From: Sabellastarte sp. h YS-2021
Lineage: Eukaryota > Annelida > Polychaeta > Sabellida > Sabellidae
Length of the DNA: 64,000 nucleotides
Assembly (NCBI GenBank): GCA_964017235.1
Contig: OZ024933.1
Location: 6,203,962-6,267,961, forward strand
Direction: 5' to 3'
Positions 11,701 through 21,785 of the stretch are shown here, one piece after another. The notes beneath the pieces are model-generated. The model worked only from the letters and a program-made list of their open reading frames with translations. It was not told where the DNA came from and searched no databases. Position 1 is the first letter of the stretch, and each line of letters begins with the position of its first letter. The position numbers and the translations under genes were made by a program.

Positions 11701-12100
11701 TTTGGAAAATTCGTAATGATTAATTAATCATTAATTACTCGGCCATTTCTTGACCAATCAATGCCAAAATCTAATGATTTCCAGATTTTAATAGAATGAA
11801 TGTATTTGCCAAGTTTCAGGTGAATTGATAAAATTCCTTTCAAGTTATCATCCGGACAAGCTTCCCCATCGAAAAAAGACATTTTTGGTCATGTGACCTC
11901 TCTGATTGGTTGAAATGTCACTGCAGCATATTCAAAAAAATTCCCCAAGGCTATTGCCTAAACCTGCCAAATTTGAAAAGAATCCGCCTAACGGTTACAG
12001 AGTTATAAGGAAAACAAAATGCGGAGCCGGCGGAGCCGCAGGAGCCGGCGGAGCCGGAAGCTCTCCCATACACAAACAAGCGTCCCTTGCGGGACGCTTA
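11701..12100. mobile_element. Unique tail and terminal hairpin of the satellite-bearing repeat
   Basis: After the 169-bp block a non-repeated tail runs through CCTGCCAAATTTGAAAAGAA (compare CCTGCCAAATATGAAAGAAA at about 7210) and a GGAGCCGGCGGAGCC microrepeat. It ends in the stem AAGCGTCCC..GGGACGCTT at 12078-12099. The parallel with 7111-7334 supports one element design: tandem core, gene-free tail, closing hairpin. Confidence 0.5.
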
Positions 12101-12255
12101 ATTAATCCCGGAAAGTGTTCATGATATACTGGCCAACAGTGGAGTAAAAAAGTCGATTATGGGTCGATCATCGGAATAATCGACCATGAAAATTTAGGCG
12201 ATTCCACTCACTATCTCTAAGTACTGTCCACCAGTGTACTCAAACTTTTGTACTG
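12101..12255. other. Short spacer with AATCGAC palindrome
   Basis: GTCGATTATGG...ATAATCGACCAT near 12153-12188 can fold as a stem. Nothing else is recognised. Confidence 0.4.
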
Positions 12256-13569
12256 GGGTCGGTTTCACAAAGGGTCTTTGACTTAGCCAAGTTACTGACT
12301 AAGTTGGGGGCATGAATCTAAGACTTTGGTCTTAGCTAGGTCTGGGACTTCGCCTTCCTGTTATTAATATCGCTATTTGGATATTGACCTATGCATGTCC
12401 CTGGACTATCGCTTCTTGGACTTAAGTGCATTAGAGGATTTATATCAATTTTGCACTCTATAAATCCTATTATTATAATTCGTTGTAAAACCCTGCATAA
12501 CGCCACGCTAGAGGTGTTATTAATTCAGTCCACTGACTTTGCCTTAACTTTGTCATGGACTTAGCTAATTTTTGAAATCTGCTAAGTCTGAGACCACAGG
12601 CTTGCCATTCTGATGACAAAATTTAAGACCAAAGTCTGGGCTTTATGCAGCATTCTTACTGGCCATAAACACGACCTCACAGCCTGTAAATTTGTCAAGA
12701 ACGGTGTCACAGGTGGGATTTACGACTGGTGAGTTGGATGCCTCCAAAAACTTTCCAATTTGTGACCTTCACCTCTAATGACAACAAAGATGCAGAATAC
12801 ACTTGCTTTTGTTATAAAAAACATGTTAAATGAAGTGTTTCGGTACTCGGGATTTTGATAAATAACCTCAGAAAACGTATAACAAATGAAATATATATCT
12901 TTTGCATGGTGGATAACGAAACATTGTGATTTATTTCTCTTGGTGATTTGTGCTTGTTTAAATCTACACATAAACACACAGGCAGTGAATTGTTAAGAAT
13001 GGTCAAAACTTTCCACTGGTAGGTACCAACTCACAGGTGGTGTGCACGGGCTCACAACCTACTTCTGAACGCACCATTACTGCTCAGCTACCCAAGCTTG
13101 TCACCTGCGTTTTTTGACAATATTTAAACCTATTAGCAATTATCTTTCTTTGTAGAGTAATACATCAATGTTATGTCACGGTGCGGTTGCGAGAATTGAT
13201 ATTTTAGGGTTTATCGCTTGATCGTTTATATTATTGAACGGCTGTTGATTCGTACGGCGGAAGTAATTGCAAGTGTTTTGAAGTGAGAAAAAGGCGCGGT
13301 TTGCCCTTTGTTGGGTTTTGAAAGGCAAGGAGAGAGGACCTTTGTGTGTTTGTTGTTACACAGTGATTTGGGATGATTAGTATGGAGCTGTAGTTCAGGA
13401 AAGCTGTGTGCAGGTTTGTGATATGCTATGAGTGTTTGTATGTTAGGAATGATTGAATAATGTATGACGGTGATTATGTCATAAATAGTCCTTTTCATAT
13501 GTTGTGTCTTAGTACAAAGATACTTTGACCCTGATTGATTGTAATTTGAAGTTTGTGTTAATGTCTACA

Positions 13570-13786
13570 CTGCTCAGCCAGTGAAGTTCGTCACCCCAGT
13601 GAAGTTCGTCACCTGCTATAAAAGCATTCAAGGACTAGCAATATCCACATTTTAAAAAGTGGAATACTTGCCTTGGAGAGCAAGGTATAATTGTTTGCAG
13701 GAAGATCATAGTAAAGAAGTTTTAATCCCGTCATAAAATACGAGTGACGAACTTCGCTGGGGTGACGAAATTCACTGGCTGAGCAG
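13570..13786. mobile_element. 217-bp MITE with ~43-bp TIRs (CTGCTCAGCCAGTG)
   Basis: CTGCTCAGCCAGTGAAGTTC ... its near-exact reverse complement ending CACTGGCTGAGCAG, followed by TA at 13787. A short inner direct repeat (AGTGAAGTTCGTCAC) occurs twice in each arm. The first eight bases match the ends of the enclosing element, so both belong to one TIR family. The left TA is degenerate (TACA). Confidence 0.8.
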
Positions 13787-14232
13787 TAATGCTGCTGATA
13801 GGTAATCTTGTAGTTTAATTATTGGTTACTGATAAATCTTATTTATTATTCAGTAACGGTTCAAGCAATATGTAACTTGTGTACTTTGGTATGATTATTT
13901 GAAAGGTGAATTACTATTCAGGTCAGTCAGGTAAGGGGTTGTAGTTGTAGCTGTAATTTTAGTAGTTTTAGTTATGTTCATTTAGTTGTTTATTTACATT
14001 TTCGGTCATTGCATTTAATACGGATATTGACAATATTTATGTAGTATAAACGTGATATATGATTGGCTGTGAATGAACATGGCTGTGATGAACATGTAAA
14101 ATGGTATTTCTGTTATAAATTATTTAATTATGTGAGTTACATTTATGTGTATCCAGCAGTTCTGTCATTATAATGGTATTTATTATTGTTTGTATAGGTG
14201 TATATTCTGGTCAATGATGGACGACAACTGCT

Positions 14233-14659
14233 GGTGCTGATTGTTCATTGATTGTCATGGTAGTCCACCGCATGTAGATATGAAATAAAGCTTTTAGTTG
14301 AGCTCGAGTCTCATTTCACCGACAACCAACCCCTGCACGTCCAGAGCTGTTACAGAGTGGTAATAGTGCGCGGCAACATTATAAGCACCTGTTCCGCTTG
14401 TTTCAGTATCAATTAGAGCTGTAATCAACAGTGATTTCTGTAGATCAATGCTCGCTTGTTAGATGCGAGTTGAACTCGAGTTCAACTCGAGTAAATGACA
14501 CAAATATAAATAAAATAATCATGTCCAAATATTGTCATCAAGGGATCCGCCATTGACGTATTTAGTACCATTTTATTGCAAGGAAATATTTTCTGTTGCC
14601 GGTTAAATTGTACAGGTATGTATGAGCACATTATGGAACATCCACGTAAATAAGGAAAT
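14233..14659. repeat. Segmental duplicate of 350-776
   Basis: Partner of the copy near the window start. Here the sequence sits in its native setting, inside the 13080-15156 element, and includes the left half of the complete hAT-like element. This is therefore the likely donor arrangement. Confidence 0.85.
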
Positions 14660-14857
14660 AAAAAAAAACGGCCATTGCTCATTGAATTTTTTTGTCTTTA
14701 TGGTTAGATAAATTGTAAAAGTACTGGTTTTATAACAAGACTAGTATATCATAATTTATTCCTTAAAAACTCGAGTTTAAATTACGTAAATCGATGTTTT
14801 CCCAAATATCGCCCACCGAGTTACGACTCGAGTTTCGGTCAACTCGTTACAGCACTA
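14414..14857. mobile_element. hAT-like non-autonomous element, TSD GTATCAAT
   Basis: Ends TAGAGCTGTAA and TTACAGCACTA are imperfect inverted repeats. They are flanked by an exact 8-bp duplication GTATCAAT (14406-14413 and 14858-14865), the hallmark of hAT transposition. The interior carries several CTCGAGTT/AACTCGAG words in both orientations, a plausible subterminal transposase-binding repeat. It has no transposase frame. It is a sister of the element at 18528-19027. Confidence 0.88.
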
Positions 14858-14911
14858 GTATCAATATTGCTTGTCCTTTTCAGTTTTTAAGGCAGGTGAC
14901 GAACATGGGTA

Positions 14912-15128
14912 GTGGTGGTGGACCAATTCACGCCCGTGTACCTATTCACGCCCACCCCTGAATTTATCCAAAACAATCACAGTTAAACAATATATTACAA
15001 ATGTATATGATCAATTTGATGATTATCTATGATGTGGTAAACATCTTCTCTATAAAAAATTATAAATCTTCAAAAAAATTGGGGGTGGGCCTGAATTGGT
15101 ACCCGGGCGTGAATTGGTCCACCACCAC
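14912..15128. mobile_element. 217-bp TA-flanked MITE, GTGGTGGTGGACCAATTCAC ends
   Basis: Long imperfect TIRs of about 50 bp run from GTGGTGGTGGACCAATTCAC to GTGAATTGGTCCACCACCAC, bounded by TA at 14910-14911 and 15129-15130. Each arm contains the motif ATTCACGCCC twice. Removing it restores a continuous right arm of the enclosing CTGCTCAG element. Confidence 0.85.
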
Positions 15129-15158
15129 TAAGCGACGAATTTGGGTAGCTGAGCAGTA

Positions 15159-15496
15159 CTGCTACCCTGCATAAGTTGGCCGCAGGCATAAGTTGGCCGC
15201 GGCTCATATATAGGCTCCAGAAAGACAAATAGGTTATTGTACACCAATGAAAACTGTTGCATATAATAAGTTTAACAATAATACATGATTTCAGAGTGTA
15301 GTAGGGGGACAAGTGAAGATAGAGGCGCTGCTCGGCAAACCGACGGAAGATCTCCCCCTCGACCCATGTTTTAGTGGCGTTTCGAATGAATGCGCCTCTT
15401 TCTTCACTTGATCCTAGTAGGCCACTCATATTAAAGCCCTGTTAAGATCTGGTGAGCGCGGTCAACTTATGCCTGCGGCCAACTTATGAAGGGCAG
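15159..15496. mobile_element. 338-bp TA-flanked MITE, CATAAGTTGGCCGC arms
   Basis: Arms with CATAAGTTGGCCGCAGGCAT and its inverse ATGCCTGCGGCCAACTTATG form TIRs of about 40 bp. The right TA is at 15497-15498. The left TA (15157-15158) is shared with the right boundary of the 13080-15156 element, so two TA-targeting elements sit back to back on one TA. Confidence 0.8.
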
Positions 15497-15516
15497 TAGT
15501 CCCTTTGTGAAATCAG

Positions 15517-15665
15517 AGGTCCTTGGTGGCCTAGTGGTTAGCAAGTTTGGCATCTAATCATAGGCTGTCACCTCTATGGGTTCGAGTCCCACAAGTGGCA
15601 ATGCTGAGGAACTGTCCCAATATGACCCTGGCTGTTGAATGAGACGTTAAACCCCAACTTTGACT
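15517..15665 (+). mobile_element. tRNA-derived SINE
   Basis: It has pol III promoter boxes: an A-box-like TGGCCTAGTGG at 15527-15537 and a B box GGTTCGAGTCC at 15579-15589, 42 bp apart, as in tRNA-derived SINEs. The body ends with GAGACGTTAAACCCC. It is flanked by a 13-bp duplication TTTGTGAAATCRG (15504-15516 and 15666-15678, one mismatch), showing target-primed insertion. The tRNA head cannot fold as an intact tRNA, so it is not a tRNA gene. Confidence 0.85.
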
Positions 15666-15681
15666 TTTGTGAAATCGGCCC

Positions 15682-16117
15682 TTGGTGGCGATAATTGGCA
15701 CCCGACGATAACAAAGTGACCAGCTGGTGGTCACTGAGAAAAACGGTACTGTAATGGAAATAAATAGCCTTCAAGAGCTTTTCCATTGTAAGGGCTGTCA
15801 ACAACAAAATCGAACAAACCAAACCGCAAAATACACTTAAACAAAGCTTACCATGACATTTACTAGTCATAAATAAACTTTCATTATCGCCCATTCAAAA
15901 CGTTTGGAGAATCGGGGTTCAGCGAAGAGATGACACTGGGACCCGAGCGACATAGGGTGCGACCTAACGTGCCCATATTTGATATGGAAATATATAACTT
16001 TAAAAAATTATACATAAAGTCTATACATGTAAAGCCAAAATTACCAACAATTTACTGTTTCACTGCCTTGAAGTTACATTTCAAACATTCCAACATATGA
16101 ACACATAATCTAGCTAT
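15682..16117. other. Spacer with a GGCGATAATTGG arm
   Basis: GGCGATAATTGGCACCCGAC near 15687 matches, inverted, the left arm of the MITE at 16120. It may be one end of an older family member. Nothing else is recognised. Confidence 0.4.
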
Positions 16118-16119
16118 TA

Positions 16120-16331
16120 CCAATTATCGCCGGGTACCAATTATCGCCAGACAGGATTCAAATAGATATGACTTCACCAAAGTAGCATCCCAAGTCTAGC
16201 AATTCAGGTAAAACTATTTCCAAAGAAAATGGAACAAATACACAACAAAAAGCTGTGAAAATATATGTTTATTACTGAAATATGAACATTTTATTTTGTT
16301 GTGGCGATAACTGGTGGCTGGCGATAATTGG
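16120..16331. mobile_element. 212-bp TA-flanked MITE, CCAATTATCGCC ends
   Basis: CCAATTATCGCCGGGTACCA ... GGCTGGCGATAATTGG, with TA on both sides (16118-16119 and 16332-16333). Each arm holds the AATTATCGCC word or a near copy twice. Related single arms occur near 15687 and 20731, so the family has several copies locally. Confidence 0.8.
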
Positions 16332-16333
16332 TA

Positions 16334-17239
16334 GCAAGGCAGTACTATTGTATATTCACAACCACATTCAGCTCAGTGCATGGGACAGCCAAATGTGTAC
16401 CTTATTAAGTTATTGGGTAAGTGTTTGCAACCTGTAAAATTGATTGATTTTACTTGAGAACTCTTTCATTTCTGTACTACTGTTTCAATATCAACTGACA
16501 AGTAAATTTTCCTGTTTCAGTTCTATCATGTTAGTTCTATTATGACTGATAATCTCATACTTTTTTTCTAATCCGATTACAAAGATATCAGCATATTTTT
16601 ACAATAATGAGAAAATATCTTTTAAAAGTGAAAGATTATTCAGAATTTTGAAACCTTTTTTCATCTGTTTGACAACCAAATTCAAACAGTTTAGTCACAT
16701 GACATATCAGGGCAGCATATAACCATTGCTCAAATTTAGTTTCAGAATTGCATCTTTATTTGTTTTTACACTTGTGGGTCAATTCAGTTGACGTAAATCT
16801 TTCAAATAATGTGTAAAAACATTGAAGTTTCATTTATTGAGGCATATATGTTACAATATAGCCATTGTTACGTAATTATTTTAATATACTGATGATTTTG
16901 AAAAGGTTTGTGCATTTAGCAATGCATAAACAACCAAAACATAAGGAAATATATGACACTAAAATGGTGTATTCAGGTGCAAAATAAATATTATTGTACA
17001 TTTCAATTGAATAGTTTCATTTTCGAGGTGGGTTTATGAAGTTGACATAGGTCGGTACTCAGTCGCACAATCTGGGCGATATTCGATGTTAATTTGCAGT
17101 GGCAAGTGACAGCACCATAACTGTAACCTACGTAAACCTGAATAGTCAATTTTCAAAAATACACTTTGAATAACACTTGTGTTTCTATTGATATTATATA
17201 ATCTTGATATTACTCTTTTTATACAAATTATTTTACCAG
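16334..17239. other. AT-rich intergenic or intronic sequence
   Basis: No terminal repeats, tandem repeats or convincing exon seen. If the exon at 17240 is real this may be intron. Confidence 0.5.
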
Positions 17240-17367
17240 ATCCATTTCCTCCTGAGGAACAATTGCAGAAGAAAATAAACTGGCTTCCTGATGATGTACC
17301 CTATCTAAAATATGGTACAGAGTACCACAACTGCCACCATGGCCCAGACAAACACAAGGCAGCAAAG
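17240..17367 (+). CDS. Putative internal exon 1 of a host gene (CaRF-like?)
   Basis: An internal exon is suggested by an acceptor TTTTACCAG directly before 17240 and a donor AAG|GT at 17368. The exon (128 bp) encodes a peptide beginning PFPPEEQLQKKINWLP and ending GPDKHKAAK. It is acidic and Pro/Trp-rich at its start, with Cys and His (YHNCHHG) in the middle. It ends in phase 0, matching the phase-0 start of the next candidate exon at 18088, 720 bp downstream. I recognise the general pattern (Cys/His patch, basic KRP segment, then CPA) from calcium-responsive transcription factor-like proteins of invertebrates, but cannot confirm homology. No first or last exon was found in the window, so the gene extends beyond what I can support, or is a relic. 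Confidence 0.5.
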
Positions 17368-18087
17368 GTTTATATTTATCAAATTTTACATATATTTTAT
17401 CAAATTTGTAAAATATGAATTAAAAAATTAAAAATGTAAAATCAAAATCTGAAAAACATTTAGTGTTTTTTACAGACTTGAGTTACTTGACTACCAATGT
17501 GGGATATTACTCAGTAAAACATATTCTCAATTAAAAAAATGTTTAATGTATAAATGTCACACTGAATCAATGCTATTGAAAAGTGTCAAGAATTTTTATT
17601 TCTTGTAACTGTTGGGTAATACAAAATATTCCATATCATCACGCTAAATCTGACAATACATGAAGAATTAGAGTAAACTTTTGAATGATGTGATCTTCTG
17701 TTTGGCATTTAAGATGTCTATCATTTCTGCAACAAATCACAATTAAACCTATTGATAGCCAACATGATATGATATTATATTATATTTACAGAACTGTACA
17801 TGAATTAGAGAGACATATGTACACATTAATAGAACTGCAATAATCTGTGTAGGAGTTCAATAGTTTTCTTACTACCCGAAATCTTTGTTTATCGATGGTC
17901 GGCACTTTACAGTACAGAATCTTGACCAACTGTATGTACTGGTTTTTTCTGGTTACAAAACTACCCATCTTGATATGCCCTGTAGAGTGTTGAAAGTGAC
18001 CCAAAATAAATAAATCAAGACACAAAGTCGTCTGACATGGCAACTGTTCACGTGCACTGATGGCTTGTTTTTGGTAATCTATTGAAG
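17368..18087 (+). other. Putative intron with embedded repeat fragment
   Basis: The stretch between the two candidate exons starts with GT and ends with AG. It contains, inverted at 17931-18002, a diverged copy of the CTTTCAACACTGTACAGG...CCAGTACATACAGTT segment found in each 5.8-kb unit (43965-44044). Confidence 0.45.
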
Positions 18088-18222
18088 GAGAAAAAAAGAC
18101 CTTCAAAAGTAGATCACTCCTATGCAGAACATAAAACAAGAAGGCTGATCCAACCCTCCAAAAAGCTGAACTGTCCAGCTCAAGTAACAGCAAAGGAAGT
18201 AGTATATTTCCCTGAACAAAAG
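18088..18222 (+). CDS. Putative internal exon 2 of the same host gene
   Basis: 135 bp, exactly 45 codons, entered after ATTGAAG and left through a strong donor AAAAG|GTAAGC at 18223. It encodes a basic segment (EKKRPSKVDHSYAEHK), then SKKLNCPAQVTAKEVVYFP and an EQK end. The Lys/Arg-rich run followed by a CPA turn and an alternating hydrophobic strand resembles the KRP...CPA region of CaRF-type and related transposon-derived DNA-binding proteins. Phase agrees with the exon at 17240-17367. The antisense 190-codon frame across this exon is a shadow. The acceptor side has a weak pyrimidine tract, which lowers confidence. Confidence 0.5.
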
Positions 18223-18405
18223 GTAAGCAAGAAAAAACTCTCCCAGGAAAGACATCTTTCCCCAATTTCAAAAAAAGCCAGAATATTCTTGTTTCAAAGC
18301 ATTCATCTAAAAGATTATTGAAATGAACACTCTGTTTTACTAGCCATAAACTGAACATATTTTGCCATCAAACGTAAATATGCTGTATTTCTTGATGTTT
18401 TTTTT

Positions 18406-18527
18406 TTATCCCACAGCCCTTAAGGGCTGTCGGGGTATTGTTTTCACCCATGGTGTCCAGATGGGCGGGTGGGCGGCAGGACGAAGTTTGTCCAGCCTGT
18501 ATCTCAGAAACCGTAAGGTGTAGGAAG
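18406..18527. repeat. Left part of interspersed repeat, palindromic ACAGCCCTTAAGGGCTGT
   Basis: It opens with a T-run and the perfect palindrome ACAGCCCTTAAGGGCTGT (18413-18430). It then runs through GTTTGTCCAGCCTGTATCTC and GAAACCGTAAGGTGTAGGAAG. It is interrupted by the hAT-like element and continues at 19036. A diverged inverted copy is at 20540-20640. Confidence 0.7.
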
Positions 18528-19027
18528 TAGTGCTTCCGCGAGCCGTCAAAGTACCGACTGGAGTTTTATGCATCACCGACGAGTCAACTCGAGTTGAACT
18601 AGAGCCAATAACAATATTTCACAACAGCCAAACCTTAAATATACACACTAATATGATTCATTTTAAGATGAAATCTATTTTTAACCATATCCCAACAAAA
18701 TTTGTAATATTTTACCTGCAAAATAAGGATAAACATTTTCACCATGTTGAGAAATAAAACAGATGTTTTGATTCGTTGTTTTACCAGGTAAGATGTATGG
18801 AAAGATATCATTGGCTTTATGTCGTAAGAGATAAATATGAAGGAAAAAATTAAGTAAACAAGTCAAATTGTGCTTTTATTGCATCTTTGTACACTGGCAA
18901 GTGGTTTATTTATATACGTTTTGTAGTATTTCAAAAGTACTCGAGTTTGTAATAAGACAAACTCGCGTTCACGAGTTGAACAAAAACAATATAAAACTCG
19001 AGTTGGCGAGTTGTCACGAGAGCACTA
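18528..19027. mobile_element. hAT-like non-autonomous element, TSD GTAGGAAG
   Basis: Ends TAGTGCTTCCGCGA and TCACGAGAGCACTA are inverted repeats, with an exact 8-bp duplication GTAGGAAG at 18520-18527 and 19028-19035. The interior has CTCGAGTT words in both orientations near both ends (ACTCGAGTTGAACT at left, AAACTCGAGTTGGCGAGTTG at right), like the 444-bp element at 14414. It splits an older repeat cleanly. No transposase frame is present. Confidence 0.88.
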
Positions 19028-19035
19028 GTAGGAAG

Positions 19036-19140
19036 TTGATACTTGGTAGGGACATTGGTTAGGGGGTGTAGGTGTGCAACGTCATGGTCTGACCTTGATT
19101 TGACCTTGCCGTAGTGACCTTGACCTATATATAAATGCCA
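19036..19140. repeat. Right part of the interrupted interspersed repeat
   Basis: Continues the 18406-18527 repeat beyond the hAT-like insert, with words TTGATACTTGGTAGGGACA and CCTTGCCGTAGTGACCTT. In reverse complement it matches 20530-20620. Confidence 0.7.
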
Positions 19141-20525
19141 AACATGGTTACAAAGCTTCCAATAATAAGGGAGATATTCAAGGGAGACCATATTGCGGCA
19201 GCAGTGAGGAAACTGAAGAGAAAACAAATAAATGAGCGTAATTTCAGGGACACTTAATTAGATTAAAAACACATATTTACTGATTTCACATATTTACTGT
19301 AACATATATATTCCAGAACAGAGTATTTCACAATTAGAAGCAATACTGCAATTGTGCTGTGTTCTTACTTATAATGAGTGAAAAACCATGTGATGTCACC
19401 TGAAAATGGGGATACAATAAAGCAAATCAGGATTGATAGTAACACTTATTAAAGCAAGCTTTGATTAATTGAAAGTGTGATGCCAGCTCTGCTTGTGAAT
19501 TAAAGGCTGTCACAAGTGCTACACAATATAAGTTACATGAAGTAGCCCTCAAAAAATAGTTGTGACAAAAGTGAGGAAGTAACTATTTAGAAGAGCAATT
19601 GTCATATAGACATGTACCTCATCTATCATATGCCCTTTGTGATGGGAAGTTTGAGGCAAAGACACCAATAAGCACCATTTATGTTGTATGGTCTTTTCAT
19701 CACTGCAAATGGATGTCTTCAGTTGTTTGGACGCATGTTTCCTTTTCCATTCAGTGGGCTGCAAGATCTTTAAAAAAGTATGAAAATATATACCTCTTTT
19801 AAATACAGAGTGAACTGGGTAAAATAGCTGATTTGTAGTTCTATGTCCCAGATGCTGAAATACAATATGAAGCCAATAACAGATAGTAGATGGCCAGCTT
19901 GTTAAAAATGCAGGTATTATTGGGGTAGGTAAATTTACTGTCAGAAAAGTAGCAATGGAAAATTAATGTTTTGGAAGATACGAGGTGTAAAAGTATCAGG
20001 AAACACCTTTGATCACCGGGCTGATCATCCAGGTTTGATGCGACTTAGCTGTAAACAGAAAAAATTAGCATCAGAGATGCCCGTACCCCACAGCCTAGGG
20101 AAATATTTTCAACACCATGCATGAGATATAGAGGTAGTGTATCAATACAAAGTTTAGGATACTTTCAGAGCACTGTCAACTGTATAAAGGTCCAAATAAT
20201 GTTTAAATAGAGAAAATAACATCAAAGCAAACACAATGTATGTAAAGATGAAGTATTAAAACAAGACAATTCAATAACAGGATGACAGCATTAATCACTA
20301 TTTATCTACATCTGGCATGGCCGAATTATGGTTTGGATGTTTTGAATACTACCATGCATACAGAAGTGGGAATATATTCAATGAATGCTTATGTGTGGTG
20401 TTGGATCAAAGCCTGTGGCTCACTTGATGAAATTCGAACTGCTACAATGGCAAGTTACAAAAGTCAAATTCTTAATGAATTCTAATATGACTTTTACAGT
20501 GCTTAATATGCATCAAAAGACAGAC
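19141..20525. other. Unassigned spacer
   Basis: No gene supported. Short frames near 19599 and 20282 lack splice context and recognisable motifs. A gene could hide here in small exons. Confidence 0.4.
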
Positions 20526-20529
20526 TAAA

Positions 20530-20645
20530 GGTGCAACAAGATTTAAGGTCACTACGGCAAGGTAAAAGGTCAAATCCCCACCAAAGTGTCAACTTCCTAC
20601 ACGTTATGGTTTCCGAAATATAGCCCGGACAAGATTTTATATACT
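20530..20645. repeat. Inverted, diverged copy of the 18480-19130 repeat
   Basis: AAGGTCACTACGGCAAGGT, GTCAACTTCCTACACGTTAT and the following sequence are the reverse complement, with several mismatches, of the repeat at 18486-18527 plus 19036-19130. It has no hAT insert, so it shows the empty site. Confidence 0.7.
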
Positions 20646-20774
20646 TTAGCCGTGGGAAAAATTTTCCACATGCTTAAATTTGGCCTTATCAAGGTCACCT
20701 GATCAAAAAATATTTCTTTTGGGTACACCTGCCAGTTATCGCCACTGAGCAAAATCTGCGCTCATAAAATAGCA

Positions 20775-20966
20775 TTTTATTGCGTTAATACATCCTATCC
20801 AATGGACAATAGCTTATCCGGTCGGCGCAGACCGGCCCGCCAAATGTCAGAAAAAGGCGTCCTGTGTTTCCACAAGCAAGCCGGTCCGTAGCACTTGTGC
20901 ACTCGCCAGATGGCGTGTCGCACTTCCTTCTGTCTAGACAGCGTGACGTCATAGCATCTTTTTCGT
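20775..20966 (+). repeat. DIRS 1 left inverted terminal repeat
   Basis: Complementary to 31437-31615 over about 180 bp with few mismatches, including CCTATCCAATGGACAATAGC, a CRE-like TGACGTCA and CTGTCTAGACAG. The outermost 20 or so bases differ between the two ends, as usual in DIRS ITRs. Confidence 0.92.
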
Positions 20967-21129
20967 TTGGCGCGCACTTGTGTGGACGGATTTTTCCAGC
21001 AGCCAGATTTTTTGTGAAATATCATTGTTAACTGCAACTTTTCTTTGTTTGTGGATATTATATTGTTGCTAAGAGTGTATAGATCATTATGTCATCCCCG
21101 AGTCAAAGAGGGGCAGTTGTGGACACGCT

Positions 21130-21780
21130 ATGGCCATCTTCGATGGCCACGCTTACTGTGTACGTTGTCGCGACAAAGGAAAGGGAGAGGAACCCTGTGT
21201 GGCTAACAAAGAATCTACAGATTGTGCTATTTGCAACTCCCTAACCCCAGAACAACGTACCCAGCTTGCGACTCCTTCCTACAAGCTGAAGAAGGAGAAG
21301 CGGGAGGCTAAACGTTTGGACAGTAACCCTTCAGATGACGTTGCTTTAGTGGATCCTGACTCTGTGTCAGTGATTGGGGTTGTTGGAGATTCTAACGTTG
21401 CACAAACAGTTTCTGCCCCCCCGGAAAAGAAACCAAAGAAGGATTAAGCTCCTACCAAAGGCAAGAAATCTGTGGAATTTTCTGCTTCTTCTACTGACTC
21501 CAAGATATCTCAGTTGGATGAGAAATGGGCGGCGCATTTTAATAGACTCGAAGCTCTTTTGCTTTCAAAGTCCCTACAGCCTACATTCTCTTCAGAAGTT
21601 CGTGTGACCCCTTCACACTCTCCTCCGCCCGGTATAGCTAAGGATACAGAACCCTTCTTTCAACCTTCTGATCAACAAGGAACTATCTCACCAGTTAAGC
21701 GCACTGGCCCAGACACTAATGCTGCCTTGCAGCGGTCGGCCAGTAAGCTTCAAGTTAGCCAGGAATCTCAAAAACTGGTG
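21130..21780 (+). mobile_element. DIRS 1 Gag-like region, left part
   Basis: Encodes a Cys-rich start (CVRCRDKGKGEEPC...DCAICNSLTPEQRTQLATPS) followed by a Lys/Arg-rich stretch, as in the N-terminal, zinc-knuckle-like part of DIRS Gag proteins. It then becomes low-complexity Ser/Pro-rich sequence up to the gypsy insertion. This is part of the fossil element, not a host gene. Confidence 0.75.
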
Positions 21781-21785
21781 TCTTC

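Larger units (their letters stand above)
13080..15156. mobile_element. TA-flanked TIR element, CTGCTCAGCTACCCAA ends
   Basis: The left end CTGCTCAGCTACCCAAGC follows TA (13078-13079). The right end, in reverse complement CTGCTCAGCTACCCAAATTC, is followed by TA (15157-15158). The TA flanks suggest a Tc1/mariner-like target preference. No transposase frame is seen, so it is non-autonomous. It is swollen by inserts: a related 217-bp MITE, a hAT-like element and a second MITE lie inside. Confidence 0.7.
12256..15681. mobile_element. Probable TIR element, GGGYCGRTTTCACAAAGGG ends, heavily nested
   Basis: The left end GGGTCGGTTTCACAAAGGG (12256) pairs with the right end CCTTTGTGAAATCGGCCC (to 15681) as an inverted repeat with about two mismatches in 20. 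The right end is split by a SINE that duplicated part of it. The interior repeats GACTTAG/TCTTAGC words like the smaller MITE at 37511-38230, which has similar GGGGCCGGTTTCA ends. Inside lie 13080-15156 and 15159-15496. No target duplication is clear, so the family is unassigned. Confidence 0.45.

Noticed and set aside
15523-15600. A tRNA gene
   Set aside because: A and B boxes are present but the sequence lacks a full cloverleaf and is flanked by insertion duplications, so it is a SINE head.
18082-18321. 79-codon frame as a complete small gene
   Set aside because: It runs through a strong GTAAGC donor into AT-rich sequence; better explained as an internal exon plus read-through.
17786-18358. 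190-codon minus-strand frame
   Set aside because: It is antisense to the better-supported exon at 18088-18222 and its middle is a dispersed repeat; no splice or motif support.
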